NCBI GenBank assembly: GCA_021806865.1
Contig: JAKAPU010000166.1
Location: 1-5,956, forward strand
DNA from: an archaeon
GTDB taxonomy: Archaea; Thermoproteota; Nitrososphaeria; Nitrososphaerales; CADDZS01
DNA length: 5,956 nt
Direction: 5' to 3'
Part shown: positions 1 to 5,860 of the stretch, piece by piece
Numbering within the stretch: the stretch's first letter is position 1
How the letters are laid out: each line of letters begins with the position of its first letter
Translations under genes and position numbers: made by a program
The notes under the pieces: generated by a model
Seen by the model: only the letters and a program-made list of their open reading frames with translations
The model's database searches: none
Told to the model about the DNA's origin: nothing

Positions 1-372
1 CTCCGTCTTCTTCAGCTTTTCCAGCGTTTCGACGTACTTTGAAATCAAGTCAAGTAATCTTGCCTGCTCCTCGACGTCCGTCGTTGCGTCGAGCTGCTTT
101 GACACGGCAGAAAGTTTTTCCTCGATCATCTTTCGAAGCGGAGAAAGCGTTGGAGCCTGCACTTCTTTAGGCTCTGGAGCTTTTTGCTCCGGCTTGGGCG
201 AGAGAACCGCATCGAGGTCGTCGCAGTTCATACAGTACGTCTTTTCCTTGTACTTCAGCTGGAGGCCGCCGCACTTTGGACAGGGCTCGCGCAGCAGCGC
301 CGCCCCCCGCCTCAGAAGATCAGCGCCGCTTGTCACGCGCGCGCGGTTTCTTGCTTCCTCAGCGGACTCCAT
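1..372 (-). CDS. UPF0148-family zinc-ribbon protein (Sjogren's syndrome/scleroderma autoantigen 1-like), 3' end outside window
   Basis: I translated this frame by hand from the minus strand: 124 codons remain open from an ATG at 372-370 to the window edge, so the C-terminus is missing. Residues 14-50 follow the pattern of the archaeal UPF0148 / autoantigen p27 family: a short helix ending in GAALLREP, then CPKC (Cys31, Cys34) and YCMNC (Cys47, Cys50), which form a four-cysteine zinc ribbon. A proline-rich linker (about 57-78) leads to a charged, heptad-like helical region (79-124) that may be a coiled coil. The biochemical role of the family is not established. The start is firm: upstream in frame there is no ATG, GTG or TTG before a TAA at 402-400. 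It is divergent from the GIY-YIG gene, with which it shares a 44-bp gap. Sure of the family, not of its function. Confidence 0.85.
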   Translation of the reverse strand, partial: MESAEEARNRARVTSGADLLRRGAALLREPCPKCGGLQLKYKEKTYCMNCDDLDAVLSPKPEQKAPEPKEVQAPTLSPLRKMIEEKLSAVSKQLDATTDVEEQARLLDLISKYVETLEKLKKTE

Positions 373-416
373 AGAGTTTCTGGAGTATTTTTCCGAAATT
401 TAAGACTTGAGTAGCA
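373..416. promoter_or_regulatory. Divergent promoter gap with shared AT-rich TATA-like element
   Basis: The 44 bp between the minus-strand UPF0148 start (372) and the plus-strand GIY-YIG start (417) contain one clear AT-rich block, AAATTTAA at 396-403. Read on minus it is TTAAATTT, centred about 27 bases before the ATG, which fits an archaeal TATA box for a leaderless transcript. It is only 14-21 bases before the TTG of the plus-strand gene, too close for a leaderless start, so that gene may use another element or a slightly different start. No Shine-Dalgarno sequence is visible on either side. Assignment is by position and composition only. Confidence 0.45.
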
Positions 417-683
417 TTGCAACACCACGTCTACATGCTAAGATGCTCGAACGGCTCGCTGTACACGGGCTACACAGTGGATCTGGAGAGGCGCCTCAAC
501 CAGCACAACAGAGGCCTTGGCTCAAAGTACACTAGATCAAGGAGGCCCGTAGAGCTCGCCTACTACGAGACCTTCAAGACAAGATCCCTAGCATTGAAAA
601 GAGAGATTGAGATCAAAAAGTTGAGAAGACAGCAAAAGCTAGCCCTGATAAAGTCAGTGAAAAAGTCTGGCCGGGAAATTTAG
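417..683 (+). CDS. GIY-YIG nuclease-domain protein (UPF0213/YhbQ-like)
   Basis: An 88-residue single-domain protein. The GIY-YIG signature is visible as VYMLRC (residues 5-10, the GIY strand) and LYTGYT (15-20, the YIG strand), followed by DLERRLNQHN (22-31) carrying the conserved arginine (R25 or R26) and His30, then KYTRSRRP (37-44) and the KREIEIKK helix (61-68), where Glu63 fits the metal-binding glutamate. This order and the length match the small stand-alone UPF0213 family rather than UvrC or homing endonucleases, which carry extra domains. Family members are presumed DNA-acting nucleases; the substrate here is unknown. The start is TTG at 417: an in-frame TGA lies at 408-410 and no other start codon intervenes. 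The tail is lysine-rich. The TAG stop at 681-683 overlaps the stop of the convergent transporter gene. Confidence 0.9.
   Translation: MQHHVYMLRCSNGSLYTGYTVDLERRLNQHNRGLGSKYTRSRRPVELAYYETFKTRSLALKREIEIKKLRRQQKLALIKSVKKSGREI
612..664 (-). terminator. Possible U-tract termination zone downstream of the NRAMP gene
   Basis: On the minus strand, beginning 16 bases past the NRAMP stop, there is a T5 run (664-660) and later another T5 (619-615), with T4 runs between and after. Archaeal transcription commonly stops at U-rich tracts without needing a hairpin, so these are candidates. They lie inside the GIY-YIG coding region, as a consequence of lysine codons there. There is no strong hairpin, and the runs are short, so this is tentative. 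Confidence 0.3.
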
Positions 684-1930
684 GCGATTGTAAGAAGGAG
701 GTACGCATTGAAAACTATGATCACGCCAGCAGACAGTATGGCGAGAATCGTTGTGAATTTCCTGTTTACAAATTCCCCCATGAACTTGCTTTTTGCCGTG
801 TAATAGATCAAAGGTACCATGGGAAGCGGGATCAGAAGACTCAGAACGACTTGGCTGTACACAAGGAGGCTAAGAGGATCAAGTCGTAGGAGTATCGCGA
901 CAGTTGTGGGAATGACGTTTACAAACCTCGTGATTATCCTTCTCGTCCAAGGACCCACTTTTTGCCCGACGAGTCCCTCCATTATCGCCTGCCCTGCTAT
1001 CGTGCCGGTGGTGGACGATGTCAAACCCGAAGCAAGGAGGGTAAGCACAAAAACGACTGCAAACAGCGAACCGAACTTTACCGCGAACTGAGAGTAAGCT
1101 GTAGCGATGTCGATATTTGGATTCGGATAAAGCGTGGTGGAGACGACGAGAATGCTCACGTTGATCACGGCTGCGATACCAAGGAGCAGAACGTTCTCTG
1201 CAAGGTGCAGCTTTCGTAGTTCTTTCTTTTCCTCAATCGAATCAGACTTCAACTTATTCCTCGTGAGCCAAGAGTGCACGAAAAGTGCGTGGGGCATGAC
1301 CGTCGCCCCGATTATTCCAACGACGAGAAGCACTTCCGGTCCCTGTAGAACTGGGGTCACCGTGTGGTACAGAATGTCGCCGGGACTTGCCTTGATGACC
1401 AACGACTCGTAGAGAAAGCCAAACCCGATGACGCTGACAAAAATCATGAAAAACTGCTCGACGATCCGAAACCTTCTCGAGGAAAAGGCGAGCAGTAGCA
1501 CTACATCAAGAGCACCGAAGATTGCAGCGTAAAGCAGCGGGACGCCGAAAAGCAGGTTGAGGGCAAACACAGTCCCTAGGTATTCTGCGAGATCGGTTGC
1601 AGCGGCTGCAATCTCGGCAGCGAGCCAGTAAGGCACAACAAAGGCGTTGCGAGACAAGGAACCTTTGATCAACTCTGGTAGCGATTTGCCTGTGGCGATT
1701 CCGAGCTTGCCCGAGAGGTACTGGAGGACCATAGCCATTCCTGAGGCGAGCCACACAGACCATATCAAGTCGTATCGAAAGGAAGCACCTGCGGCGAGGT
1801 CGGTCCCGTAGTTGCCTGGATCCATGTAAGCGGTGGACACGATGAGCGCAGGCCCCAAATACAGGAGTAATCGTTTGATGAAGCGAAGTCTGGATGCTTT
1901 TGCCTTGGGGATGGCTGTCGTCGCGTCCAT
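680..1930 (-). CDS. NRAMP-family divalent metal (Mn2+/Fe2+) transporter
   Basis: A 416-residue polytopic membrane protein, the normal length for an 11-helix MntH/NRAMP transporter that imports Mn2+ or Fe2+, usually with protons. Diagnostic motifs are all present: AYMDPGNYGTDLAAG in TM1 (DPGN at 37-40, metal ligands Asp37 and Asn40), ATDLAE in TM3 (111-116), GATVMPH in TM6 (208-214, with the metal-selective Met212) and the family's second histidine at 219, GTIAGQAIMEG in TM8 (309-319), and SQVVLS in TM10 (359-364). Keeping Met212 argues for a transition-metal transporter rather than an Mg2+ (NRMT-type) variant. The N-terminus is short and basic (cytoplasmic). The start is ATG at 1930-1928, preceded by AGGAG with a 10-base spacer, one of the few ribosome sites in the window. 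Its TAA at 682-680 overlaps the GIY-YIG stop. Manganese versus iron cannot be decided from sequence. Confidence 0.95.
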   Translation of the reverse strand: MDATTAIPKAKASRLRFIKRLLLYLGPALIVSTAYMDPGNYGTDLAAGASFRYDLIWSVWLASGMAMVLQYLSGKLGIATGKSLPELIKGSLSRNAFVVPYWLAAEIAAAATDLAEYLGTVFALNLLFGVPLLYAAIFGALDVVLLLAFSSRRFRIVEQFFMIFVSVIGFGFLYESLVIKASPGDILYHTVTPVLQGPEVLLVVGIIGATVMPHALFVHSWLTRNKLKSDSIEEKKELRKLHLAENVLLLGIAAVINVSILVVSTTLYPNPNIDIATAYSQFAVKFGSLFAVVFVLTLLASGLTSSTTGTIAGQAIMEGLVGQKVGPWTRRIITRFVNVIPTTVAILLRLDPLSLLVYSQVVLSLLIPLPMVPLIYYTAKSKFMGEFVNRKFTTILAILSAGVIIVFNAYLLLTIA

Positions 1931-1936
1931 TCAATA

Positions 1937-1945
1937 CTCTCTCCT
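1937..1945 (-). promoter_or_regulatory. Shine-Dalgarno site of the NRAMP gene
   Basis: Read on minus, AGGAGAGAG occupies 1945-1937. The AGGAG core ends 10 bases before the ATG at 1930 and is complementary to the anti-SD end of archaeal 16S rRNA. It supports the chosen start and implies a transcript with a real 5' leader, unlike the leaderless-looking neighbours. Confidence 0.6.
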
Positions 1946-1997
1946 AGAACGTGAATATCCGCGTGAGGACAACAGTTTCCCCAAATGTGTCTGTGAG

Positions 1998-2060
1998 AAG
2001 GAGTTAGATGTATATAATTCTTTTAGATGCATGATACTTCTGTTTGTTCACCTAACTCTA
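1998..2060 (-). promoter_or_regulatory. Putative NRAMP promoter with repeat elements (candidate operator)
   Basis: The most AT-rich part of the 231-bp gap between the NRAMP gene and the plus-strand zinc-ribbon gene. On minus it contains TTATATAC (2017-2010), a good archaeal TATA-like element; initiation about 25 bases on would give a leader of roughly 55-60 bases carrying the Shine-Dalgarno site. Around it are an imperfect direct repeat TTAGATGTAT / TTAGATGCAT (2004-2013 and 2023-2032, 19 bp apart, 9 of 10 identical) and a 7-bp inverted pair GAGTTAG (2001-2007) / CTAACTC (2052-2058). Such placement would suit a repressor, for example a DtxR/MntR-type metalloregulator, but no such regulator is in the window and the repeats do not match a consensus I can vouch for. 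The rest of the gap (1946-1997, 2061-2130) shows nothing recognisable. Confidence 0.4.
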
Positions 2061-2161
2061 GCCCCTTCCTCACCTGCAAAACCACGCGCGCAAAGCTTTA
2101 CATTGCTAAGATCCGTTCAAGATTCAAGTAATAATTCTTGCAAAAGGAAGCTAGGCTCAGG

Positions 2162-2347
2162 TTGAGCTGCGATAACTGCCACTACGAGTGGAACACCAAA
2201 CTCAAGTTTTTCCCAATCGGTGGAAAGAATGCAAAGGAGTACTATTCCAACTCCAGATGTCCTGCATGCAAGACTGGGATCACTGTGACGCAGCTAGAAG
2301 ATGAGAGTTTCGAGATACACGGTGGACACGCTGTTCAAATATCTTGA
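2162..2347 (+). CDS. Small four-cysteine zinc-ribbon protein, function unknown
   Basis: A 61-residue protein with two CxxC knuckles, CDNC (residues 3-6) and CPAC (33-36), spaced as in a zinc ribbon. Between them is an aromatic and basic stretch (HYEWNTKLKFFPIGG) and a YYSNSR segment just before the second knuckle; the tail is acidic and then neutral (HGGHAVQIS). Small zinc ribbons of this kind are common in archaea as nucleic-acid or protein binding modules, but I do not recognise a named family. I prefer the TTG at 2162, which puts the first cysteine at residue 3 and leaves the AT-rich AAGTAATAATT (2126-2136) about 30 bases upstream as a TATA-like element. A longer version from the TTG at 2138 (69 residues, adding a basic QKEARLRL) is possible; an in-frame TAA at 2132-2134 rules out anything longer. 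A 57-bp gap separates it from the next plus-strand gene. Confidence 0.7.
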   Translation: MSCDNCHYEWNTKLKFFPIGGKNAKEYYSNSRCPACKTGITVTQLEDESFEIHGGHAVQIS

Positions 2348-2404
2348 ACAAGGCAACCATTATTAGTCAAAGAACTCTTCGAAGAAGGCTCGGATGACAG
2401 TACA

Positions 2405-2707
2405 ATGAGCCTGATTCCTCCATCACTTCAAGCGTACTCCTCTATAATTTCCGTGCTCTTGCTCTTCATCGACGGACTGATCTTCGGCGTTGCTGCAAAG
2501 AAGGGAATAATGTCTGCGATACTGATCATAGTCGGCCTCATACTTGCCGGAGGAATAGGCCTCAGCATTCCTTTCATCAGCATGTCTGACGTCATGACTC
2601 ACCTTGTGAACATTGCTATCTCACAGGCTTCGCACATCGGAGCAATATTCTACGCCTTTCCAGTGTTTTGGATAATCGGTTTCGGCTTGGGCTTGTGGAA
2701 GGGCTAA
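2405..2707 (+). CDS. Small three-helix membrane protein, function unknown
   Basis: A 100-residue hydrophobic protein with three likely membrane segments at about 11-31, 35-57 and 78-98. The first loop carries KK (32-33), which by the positive-inside rule places that turn in the cytoplasm and the N-terminus outside. Residues 59-76 (SMSDVMTHLVNIAISQAS) could be an amphipathic surface helix or a loop. The helices are rich in glycine (GLILAGGIGL, IIGFGLGL), suggesting tight packing or oligomerisation. There is no signal-peptidase site, no conserved charged membrane residue and no catalytic motif, so I assign no function. ATG at 2405 is the only start codon in the open frame upstream of the first helix. 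ATTATTAG (2359-2366) is a weak TATA candidate; no clear Shine-Dalgarno site precedes it. Genuine coding is supported by the intact frame and coherent helix pattern. Confidence 0.7.
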   Translation: MSLIPPSLQAYSSIISVLLLFIDGLIFGVAAKKGIMSAILIIVGLILAGGIGLSIPFISMSDVMTHLVNIAISQASHIGAIFYAFPVFWIIGFGLGLWKG

Positions 2708-2721
2708 TCGTTTTCGAATCG

Positions 2722-2733
2722 TTGATATATCAA
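2722..2733 (+). promoter_or_regulatory. TATA box within a perfect 12-bp palindrome, promoter of the winged-helix gene
   Basis: TTGATATATCAA is a perfect inverted repeat whose centre is the TATA sequence. Its midpoint is about 27 bases before the ATG at 2755, the canonical distance for an archaeal TATA box driving a leaderless mRNA, and no ribosome site precedes that ATG. Because the symmetric sequence coincides with the core promoter of a DNA-binding-protein gene, it could also be the operator for autorepression; that second role is inference. Confidence 0.6.
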
Positions 2734-2754
2734 GGGGCGGGACAATCGGCTTGA

Positions 2755-3105
2755 ATGCGCCATCCAGTCACCGACATAGCTCTCCTTGCCTACATCGCCA
2801 AGAAGAACGCCAGCGTAGTGAGCTATACGGAGGCAACCAAAGCCTGCAGGAGCAGCAGCTCAGCTAGTCGAGCGCTTCACCAGCTGATCAAGGAAGGACT
2901 AATTGAACCAAAGCCAAAACTTCTCGGGCTGCGCTACGTTACCCAATACCATGTGACGCCGAAGGGAAAGCAGGTTGCTGGGCTTGCACTGCAGCTGACG
3001 GAGCTCAGGGAAGCGGCCGCGCGAATGAACCCAGATGCGGGCGAAGAAGTTTCGAAAAAAAGAAAAAGGAAGAAGGCTGCAGAGGAAGAGCCGACGCAAG
3101 TCTAG
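2755..3105 (+). CDS. Winged helix-turn-helix DNA-binding protein with lysine-rich tail
   Basis: A 116-residue protein. Residues 4-70 fit a winged helix: helix 1 (4-17), helix 2 (23-32), a serine-rich turn and recognition helix (33-49, SSSSASRALHQLIKEGLI), then a wing hairpin (about 52-69) with HVTPKGKQVAGL typical of MarR/PadR/ArsR-like folds. Helix 4 (69-91) is amphipathic and probably mediates dimerisation. The C-terminal 25 residues are low complexity, with KKRKRKK (101-107) followed by acidic EEE, and may add non-specific DNA contacts. There are no cysteine clusters or ligand domain, so no effector can be named. The start is firm: TGA at 2752-2754 directly abuts the ATG. It probably lies on its own leaderless transcript from the palindromic TATA box 22-33 bases upstream. 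The TAG stop overlaps the aconitase stop. The target genes are unknown; autoregulation is plausible. Confidence 0.8.
   Translation: MRHPVTDIALLAYIAKKNASVVSYTEATKACRSSSSASRALHQLIKEGLIEPKPKLLGLRYVTQYHVTPKGKQVAGLALQLTELREAAARMNPDAGEEVSKKRKRKKAAEEEPTQV
3053..3069 (-). terminator. U-tract terminator for the aconitase gene inside the convergent coding sequence
   Basis: On minus this reads CCTTTTTCTTTTTTTCG, a T5 and T7 separated by one C, beginning 33 bases after the aconitase stop. Long U-tracts are the main intrinsic termination signal for archaeal RNA polymerase and euryarchaeal/thaumarchaeal transcripts often end in them. It coincides with the AAA/AGA/AAG codons of the KKRKRKK tail of the winged-helix gene on the other strand. 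No hairpin is evident, as expected for archaea. Confidence 0.55.
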
Positions 3106-5807
3106 CTCTTTGACTTTGCCTTCTTTTGAAGCACATAGTCCAATATTCCGCCGCTGAGGTAGTACTCCTTTTCCACAGCGGAATCAAGTCTCACCACGAG
3201 CTCCGCATTTGCCTTCTCACCACTACTTCTAGTGATTACGAGGTTCGCGTTTGTACCAGAGTTAACCGCTTTCTCGAGTCCCAGAATGTCGTACGTCTCG
3301 CTGCCGTCAAGCGATAGCGATTTCACACCTGCTCCGTTGGCAAACTGGAGAGGCAAAACTCCCATCCCTATCAGGTTGCTGCGATGTATACGCTCGAAAC
3401 TTTCAGCGATGACAGCCTTTACTCCGAGGAGCTTCTGGCCCTTTGCGGCCCAGTCTCGCGAGCTTCCGGTTCCGAATCCCTTTCCACCGATTACGACGAG
3501 CGGCACTTTTTCGCCTTGGTACTTCACGGAAGCTTCGAATACTGAAAGCGTTTCGCCGTCGGGAAAGTGCTTTGTGAGTGAGCCTTCCTGCCCCTTGAGA
3601 ATCAAGTTCTTAATTCTAGGGTTTGCAAACGTTCCTCGTATCATCACAAGGTGGTTCCCTCTTCTTGCGCCGTATGTGTTGAAATCTTCCTCGCTGACGC
3701 CCTTTGAGATTAGAAACTTGCCAGCGGCAGACTTTACTCCGATCGCGCCAGCCGGAGAGATGTGGTCGGTCGTCACGTAGTCTCCCAGTATTAGCAAAGG
3801 TCTTGCGCTCAAGACATCCTCGAACTTCTGCACACCCCTTGTCATCTTTCCTGGATATTCCTCAAAGTAGGGAGGCTGCTGGATGTAAGTGCTCTCGTTG
3901 TCCCATACGTACTGCATGCCAGTCGGGGCTTCAAGTTTGTTCCACTCCGAGTTCTGGCTGTAAACCTCGGCGTATCTGCTGCGAAACATCTGGGTGCTGA
4001 TGGTTGTCCTGTATTCGGCAATCTCTTTTTGGGTGGGCCAGATGTCACTCAGATAAATCGGCTTGCCATTCTTACCGGTACCAAGTGGGTCCTTTGTCAG
4101 ATCCTTGAACATGCTGCCTGTAATCGCATACGCCACAACCAAAGGTGGAGACATTAGAAAATTGGCGCGCACCTCTTGGTGTATCCTCGCCTCAAAGTTT
4201 CTGTTTCCAGAAAGCACCGCAGCGGTGGTAAGGCTACCTTCTCGGATCGCCTTGCTCACCGGCTCTGGAAGAGATCCGCTGTTCCCGATGCACGTCGTGC
4301 AACCGTAACCAACGACGCCGAAACCTAGCTGCTCGAGATATGGCAAGAGCCCTGTGGCTCTCAGATATTCGGTGACGACCATCGAACCAGGAGCCATGCT
4401 AGTCTTGACAAGCTTTCTCGTGCTGAGACCTGCATCAACTGCTCTCTTTGCCAATAGGCCTGCAGCTATCATCACGTCAGGATTGCTGGTGTTTGTGCAG
4501 CTGGTGATCGCCGCGATCACAACATCCCCGTCGGAAAGGGTAAACTCTTCTCCCTCGTAGGAAAGCTTCACACTGATTGTCTTTGTCTTGAGCGTCGGGA
4601 AAGCCTCCTTGAGGTGAGCCCCTGCATCCCTCAACGCCATCCTGTCATGAGGCAGTGCTGGCCCCGCCACGCTGGGCTCGATCTTTGAAAGGTCGATCTC
4701 GATAACCTGAGAATATTCTATTTGGCCCGGAGAAGGAACCCCGAACATTCCCTGTGACTCGAAGTACTTCCTGACAAGCTCGATTTGTGCATCGGATCTT
4801 CCTGTCAGCTTGAGGTAGCTCAGAGTTTCCTCGTCAACAGGGAAGAGAGATGCTGTCGCGCCGAACTCTGGAGTCATGTTTGAAATCGTAGCTCGACCTG
4901 CAATCGTTAGTGCCCTAACTCCATCCCCGAAGAACTCCACAAACGCGTCAACCACGCCGACCTGTCTGAGCTTCTGCGTCACAGTGAGTACAGCATCAGT
5001 CGCAGTCACGCCGTTTTGCAGCGATCCCTTTAGGTGAACGCCGATGACTCGTGGTGTCACGAAAGTAACTGGCTGCCCAAGAAGTGCGGCTTCAGCCTCG
5101 ATGCCTCCGACCCCCCACCCGAGCACGCCCAATCCGTTGATCATGGGAGTATGCGAATCCGTTCCGACCAGCGAATCAGGGAAAGCTAGACTCTTGCCAT
5201 TTTCCAGCTGTTTTTGCATCACGACCTGAGCGAGAAATTCCAGATTGACCTGATGACAGATTCCAGTATCGGGAGGTACGAGCTTCAGGTTGTGGAAAGC
5301 CTGCTGAGCCCACTTCAGGAACTTGTAGCGCTCGCGGTTTCTGTCTATTTCTTTCCCCGCATTGATCATGAAAGCGTTCGCGGTTCGAAACGCATCGACC
5401 TGGATAGAGTGGTCGATGACCAGGTCGGCGGGAACTTCGGGCTCTATGATCTTCGGGTCAAGTTTGAGAGAGACAATAGCATCGCGCATCGCGGCAAGGT
5501 CCACGAGCGCCGGAACTCCGGTGAGGTCCTGCATCAGCACGCGGCTCACCTTGAAAGGCACATCCCTGTCAGCGGGCTCTTTTGCGTTCCATGAGGCGAG
5601 TGATTCGATGTCCTCTCTTGTTACGGCCTTGCCGTCTTCATTTCGAAGAAGCGATTCGAGTATTATCCTGATGGAAATCGGAAGGCGTGAAATATTCACC
5701 TTCGAACCCATGGCACGTTGCAGTGCCGGAAGAGAGTAGTATTCAAAGCACTTACCTGATGGTGTGGTGAACTCGTCCAAAGATTTGACGATTTGAGAGC
5801 TGGTCAT
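3102..5807 (-). CDS. acnA: Aconitate hydratase (aconitase A / IRP1-type), complete
   Basis: Cytosolic 4Fe-4S enzyme that interconverts citrate and isocitrate through cis-aconitate. The 901 residues match the AcnA/IRP1 branch (about 890), not the shorter mitochondrial or AcnB types. The three cluster cysteines are SCTNT (Cys437) and GCTTC (Cys503, Cys506). Active-site elements present: IDHSIQVD (131-138, Asp132-His133 pair), GTDSHTP (215-221, Asp217 and His219), SGNRNFEAR (533-541, substrate arginines 536 and 541), TTDHISPAG (679-687) and the swivel-domain loop GSSRDWAAKG (781-790, catalytic Ser782 and Arg784). The catalytic core spans roughly 60-565 and the swivel domain about 690-820. No residue I checked is missing, so it should be active. 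ATG at 5807 starts MTSSQIVKSLDEF, a normal N-terminus for the family, with no Shine-Dalgarno site. It supplies isocitrate or 2-oxoglutarate for biosynthesis; neighbouring genes are not in its pathway. Confidence 0.97.
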   Translation of the reverse strand: MTSSQIVKSLDEFTTPSGKCFEYYSLPALQRAMGSKVNISRLPISIRIILESLLRNEDGKAVTREDIESLASWNAKEPADRDVPFKVSRVLMQDLTGVPALVDLAAMRDAIVSLKLDPKIIEPEVPADLVIDHSIQVDAFRTANAFMINAGKEIDRNRERYKFLKWAQQAFHNLKLVPPDTGICHQVNLEFLAQVVMQKQLENGKSLAFPDSLVGTDSHTPMINGLGVLGWGVGGIEAEAALLGQPVTFVTPRVIGVHLKGSLQNGVTATDAVLTVTQKLRQVGVVDAFVEFFGDGVRALTIAGRATISNMTPEFGATASLFPVDEETLSYLKLTGRSDAQIELVRKYFESQGMFGVPSPGQIEYSQVIEIDLSKIEPSVAGPALPHDRMALRDAGAHLKEAFPTLKTKTISVKLSYEGEEFTLSDGDVVIAAITSCTNTSNPDVMIAAGLLAKRAVDAGLSTRKLVKTSMAPGSMVVTEYLRATGLLPYLEQLGFGVVGYGCTTCIGNSGSLPEPVSKAIREGSLTTAAVLSGNRNFEARIHQEVRANFLMSPPLVVAYAITGSMFKDLTKDPLGTGKNGKPIYLSDIWPTQKEIAEYRTTISTQMFRSRYAEVYSQNSEWNKLEAPTGMQYVWDNESTYIQQPPYFEEYPGKMTRGVQKFEDVLSARPLLILGDYVTTDHISPAGAIGVKSAAGKFLISKGVSEEDFNTYGARRGNHLVMIRGTFANPRIKNLILKGQEGSLTKHFPDGETLSVFEASVKYQGEKVPLVVIGGKGFGTGSSRDWAAKGQKLLGVKAVIAESFERIHRSNLIGMGVLPLQFANGAGVKSLSLDGSETYDILGLEKAVNSGTNANLVITRSSGEKANAELVVRLDSAVEKEYYLSGGILDYVLQKKAKSKS

Positions 5808-5823
5808 CTTGCTACACGACCTA

Positions 5824-5854
5824 CAAAATTCGATCTGAACGATTAGATATTTCA
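5824..5854 (-). promoter_or_regulatory. AT-rich candidate promoter of aconitase
   Basis: Two AT-rich elements precede the aconitase ATG on minus: GAAATATCTAATC (5852-5840) and GAATTTTGTAG (5832-5822). The first, about 40 bases before the ATG, would start transcription near 5825 and give a leader of under 20 bases; the second is about 17-24 bases before the ATG and could serve a leaderless start. Neither is a perfect TATA consensus, so I cannot choose between them. Confidence 0.3.
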
Positions 5855-5860
5855 GTGTTG

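Noticed and set aside
212..219. Ala instead of Asn after the MPH motif in TM6 of the transporter (protein residue 215) as a sign of altered specificity
   Set aside because: MPHA variants occur in ordinary MntH-type proteins, and the metal ligands Asp37, Asn40 and Met212 are all retained. The coordinates given here are protein residues.
1506..1934. 142-codon minus-strand open frame overlapping the NRAMP gene
   Set aside because: It is a frame-shifted shadow of the transporter; the product is Arg/His/Cys-rich without motifs, whereas the NRAMP frame carries every family motif.
1931..1997. Possible metal riboswitch in the NRAMP leader
   Set aside because: Only a 5-bp stem with a G-U pair (around 1965-1983) can be drawn, and no conserved motif of the Mn2+ yybP-ykoY class is visible.
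2095..2140. tRNA-like GTTCAAGATTC motif and short inverted CAAGA/TCTTG pair in the intergenic gap
   Set aside because: There is no acceptor stem, D-arm or anticodon arm that can be paired around it; it is not a tRNA, and the hairpin is only 5 bp.
1833..2165. 110-codon plus-strand open frame reaching across the NRAMP start and the intergenic gap
   Set aside because: Its first third is antisense to the NRAMP N-terminus and the rest covers promoter-like AT-rich DNA; the translation has no domain-like pattern, and the stop falls inside the zinc-ribbon gene.
3232..3780. 182-codon plus-strand open frame opposite aconitase
   Set aside because: It is antisense to the conserved swivel domain of aconitase, and its translation is Ser/Pro/Arg-rich low complexity, typical of an antisense shadow. 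Other long frames within 3126-5739 on plus were dismissed for the same reason.
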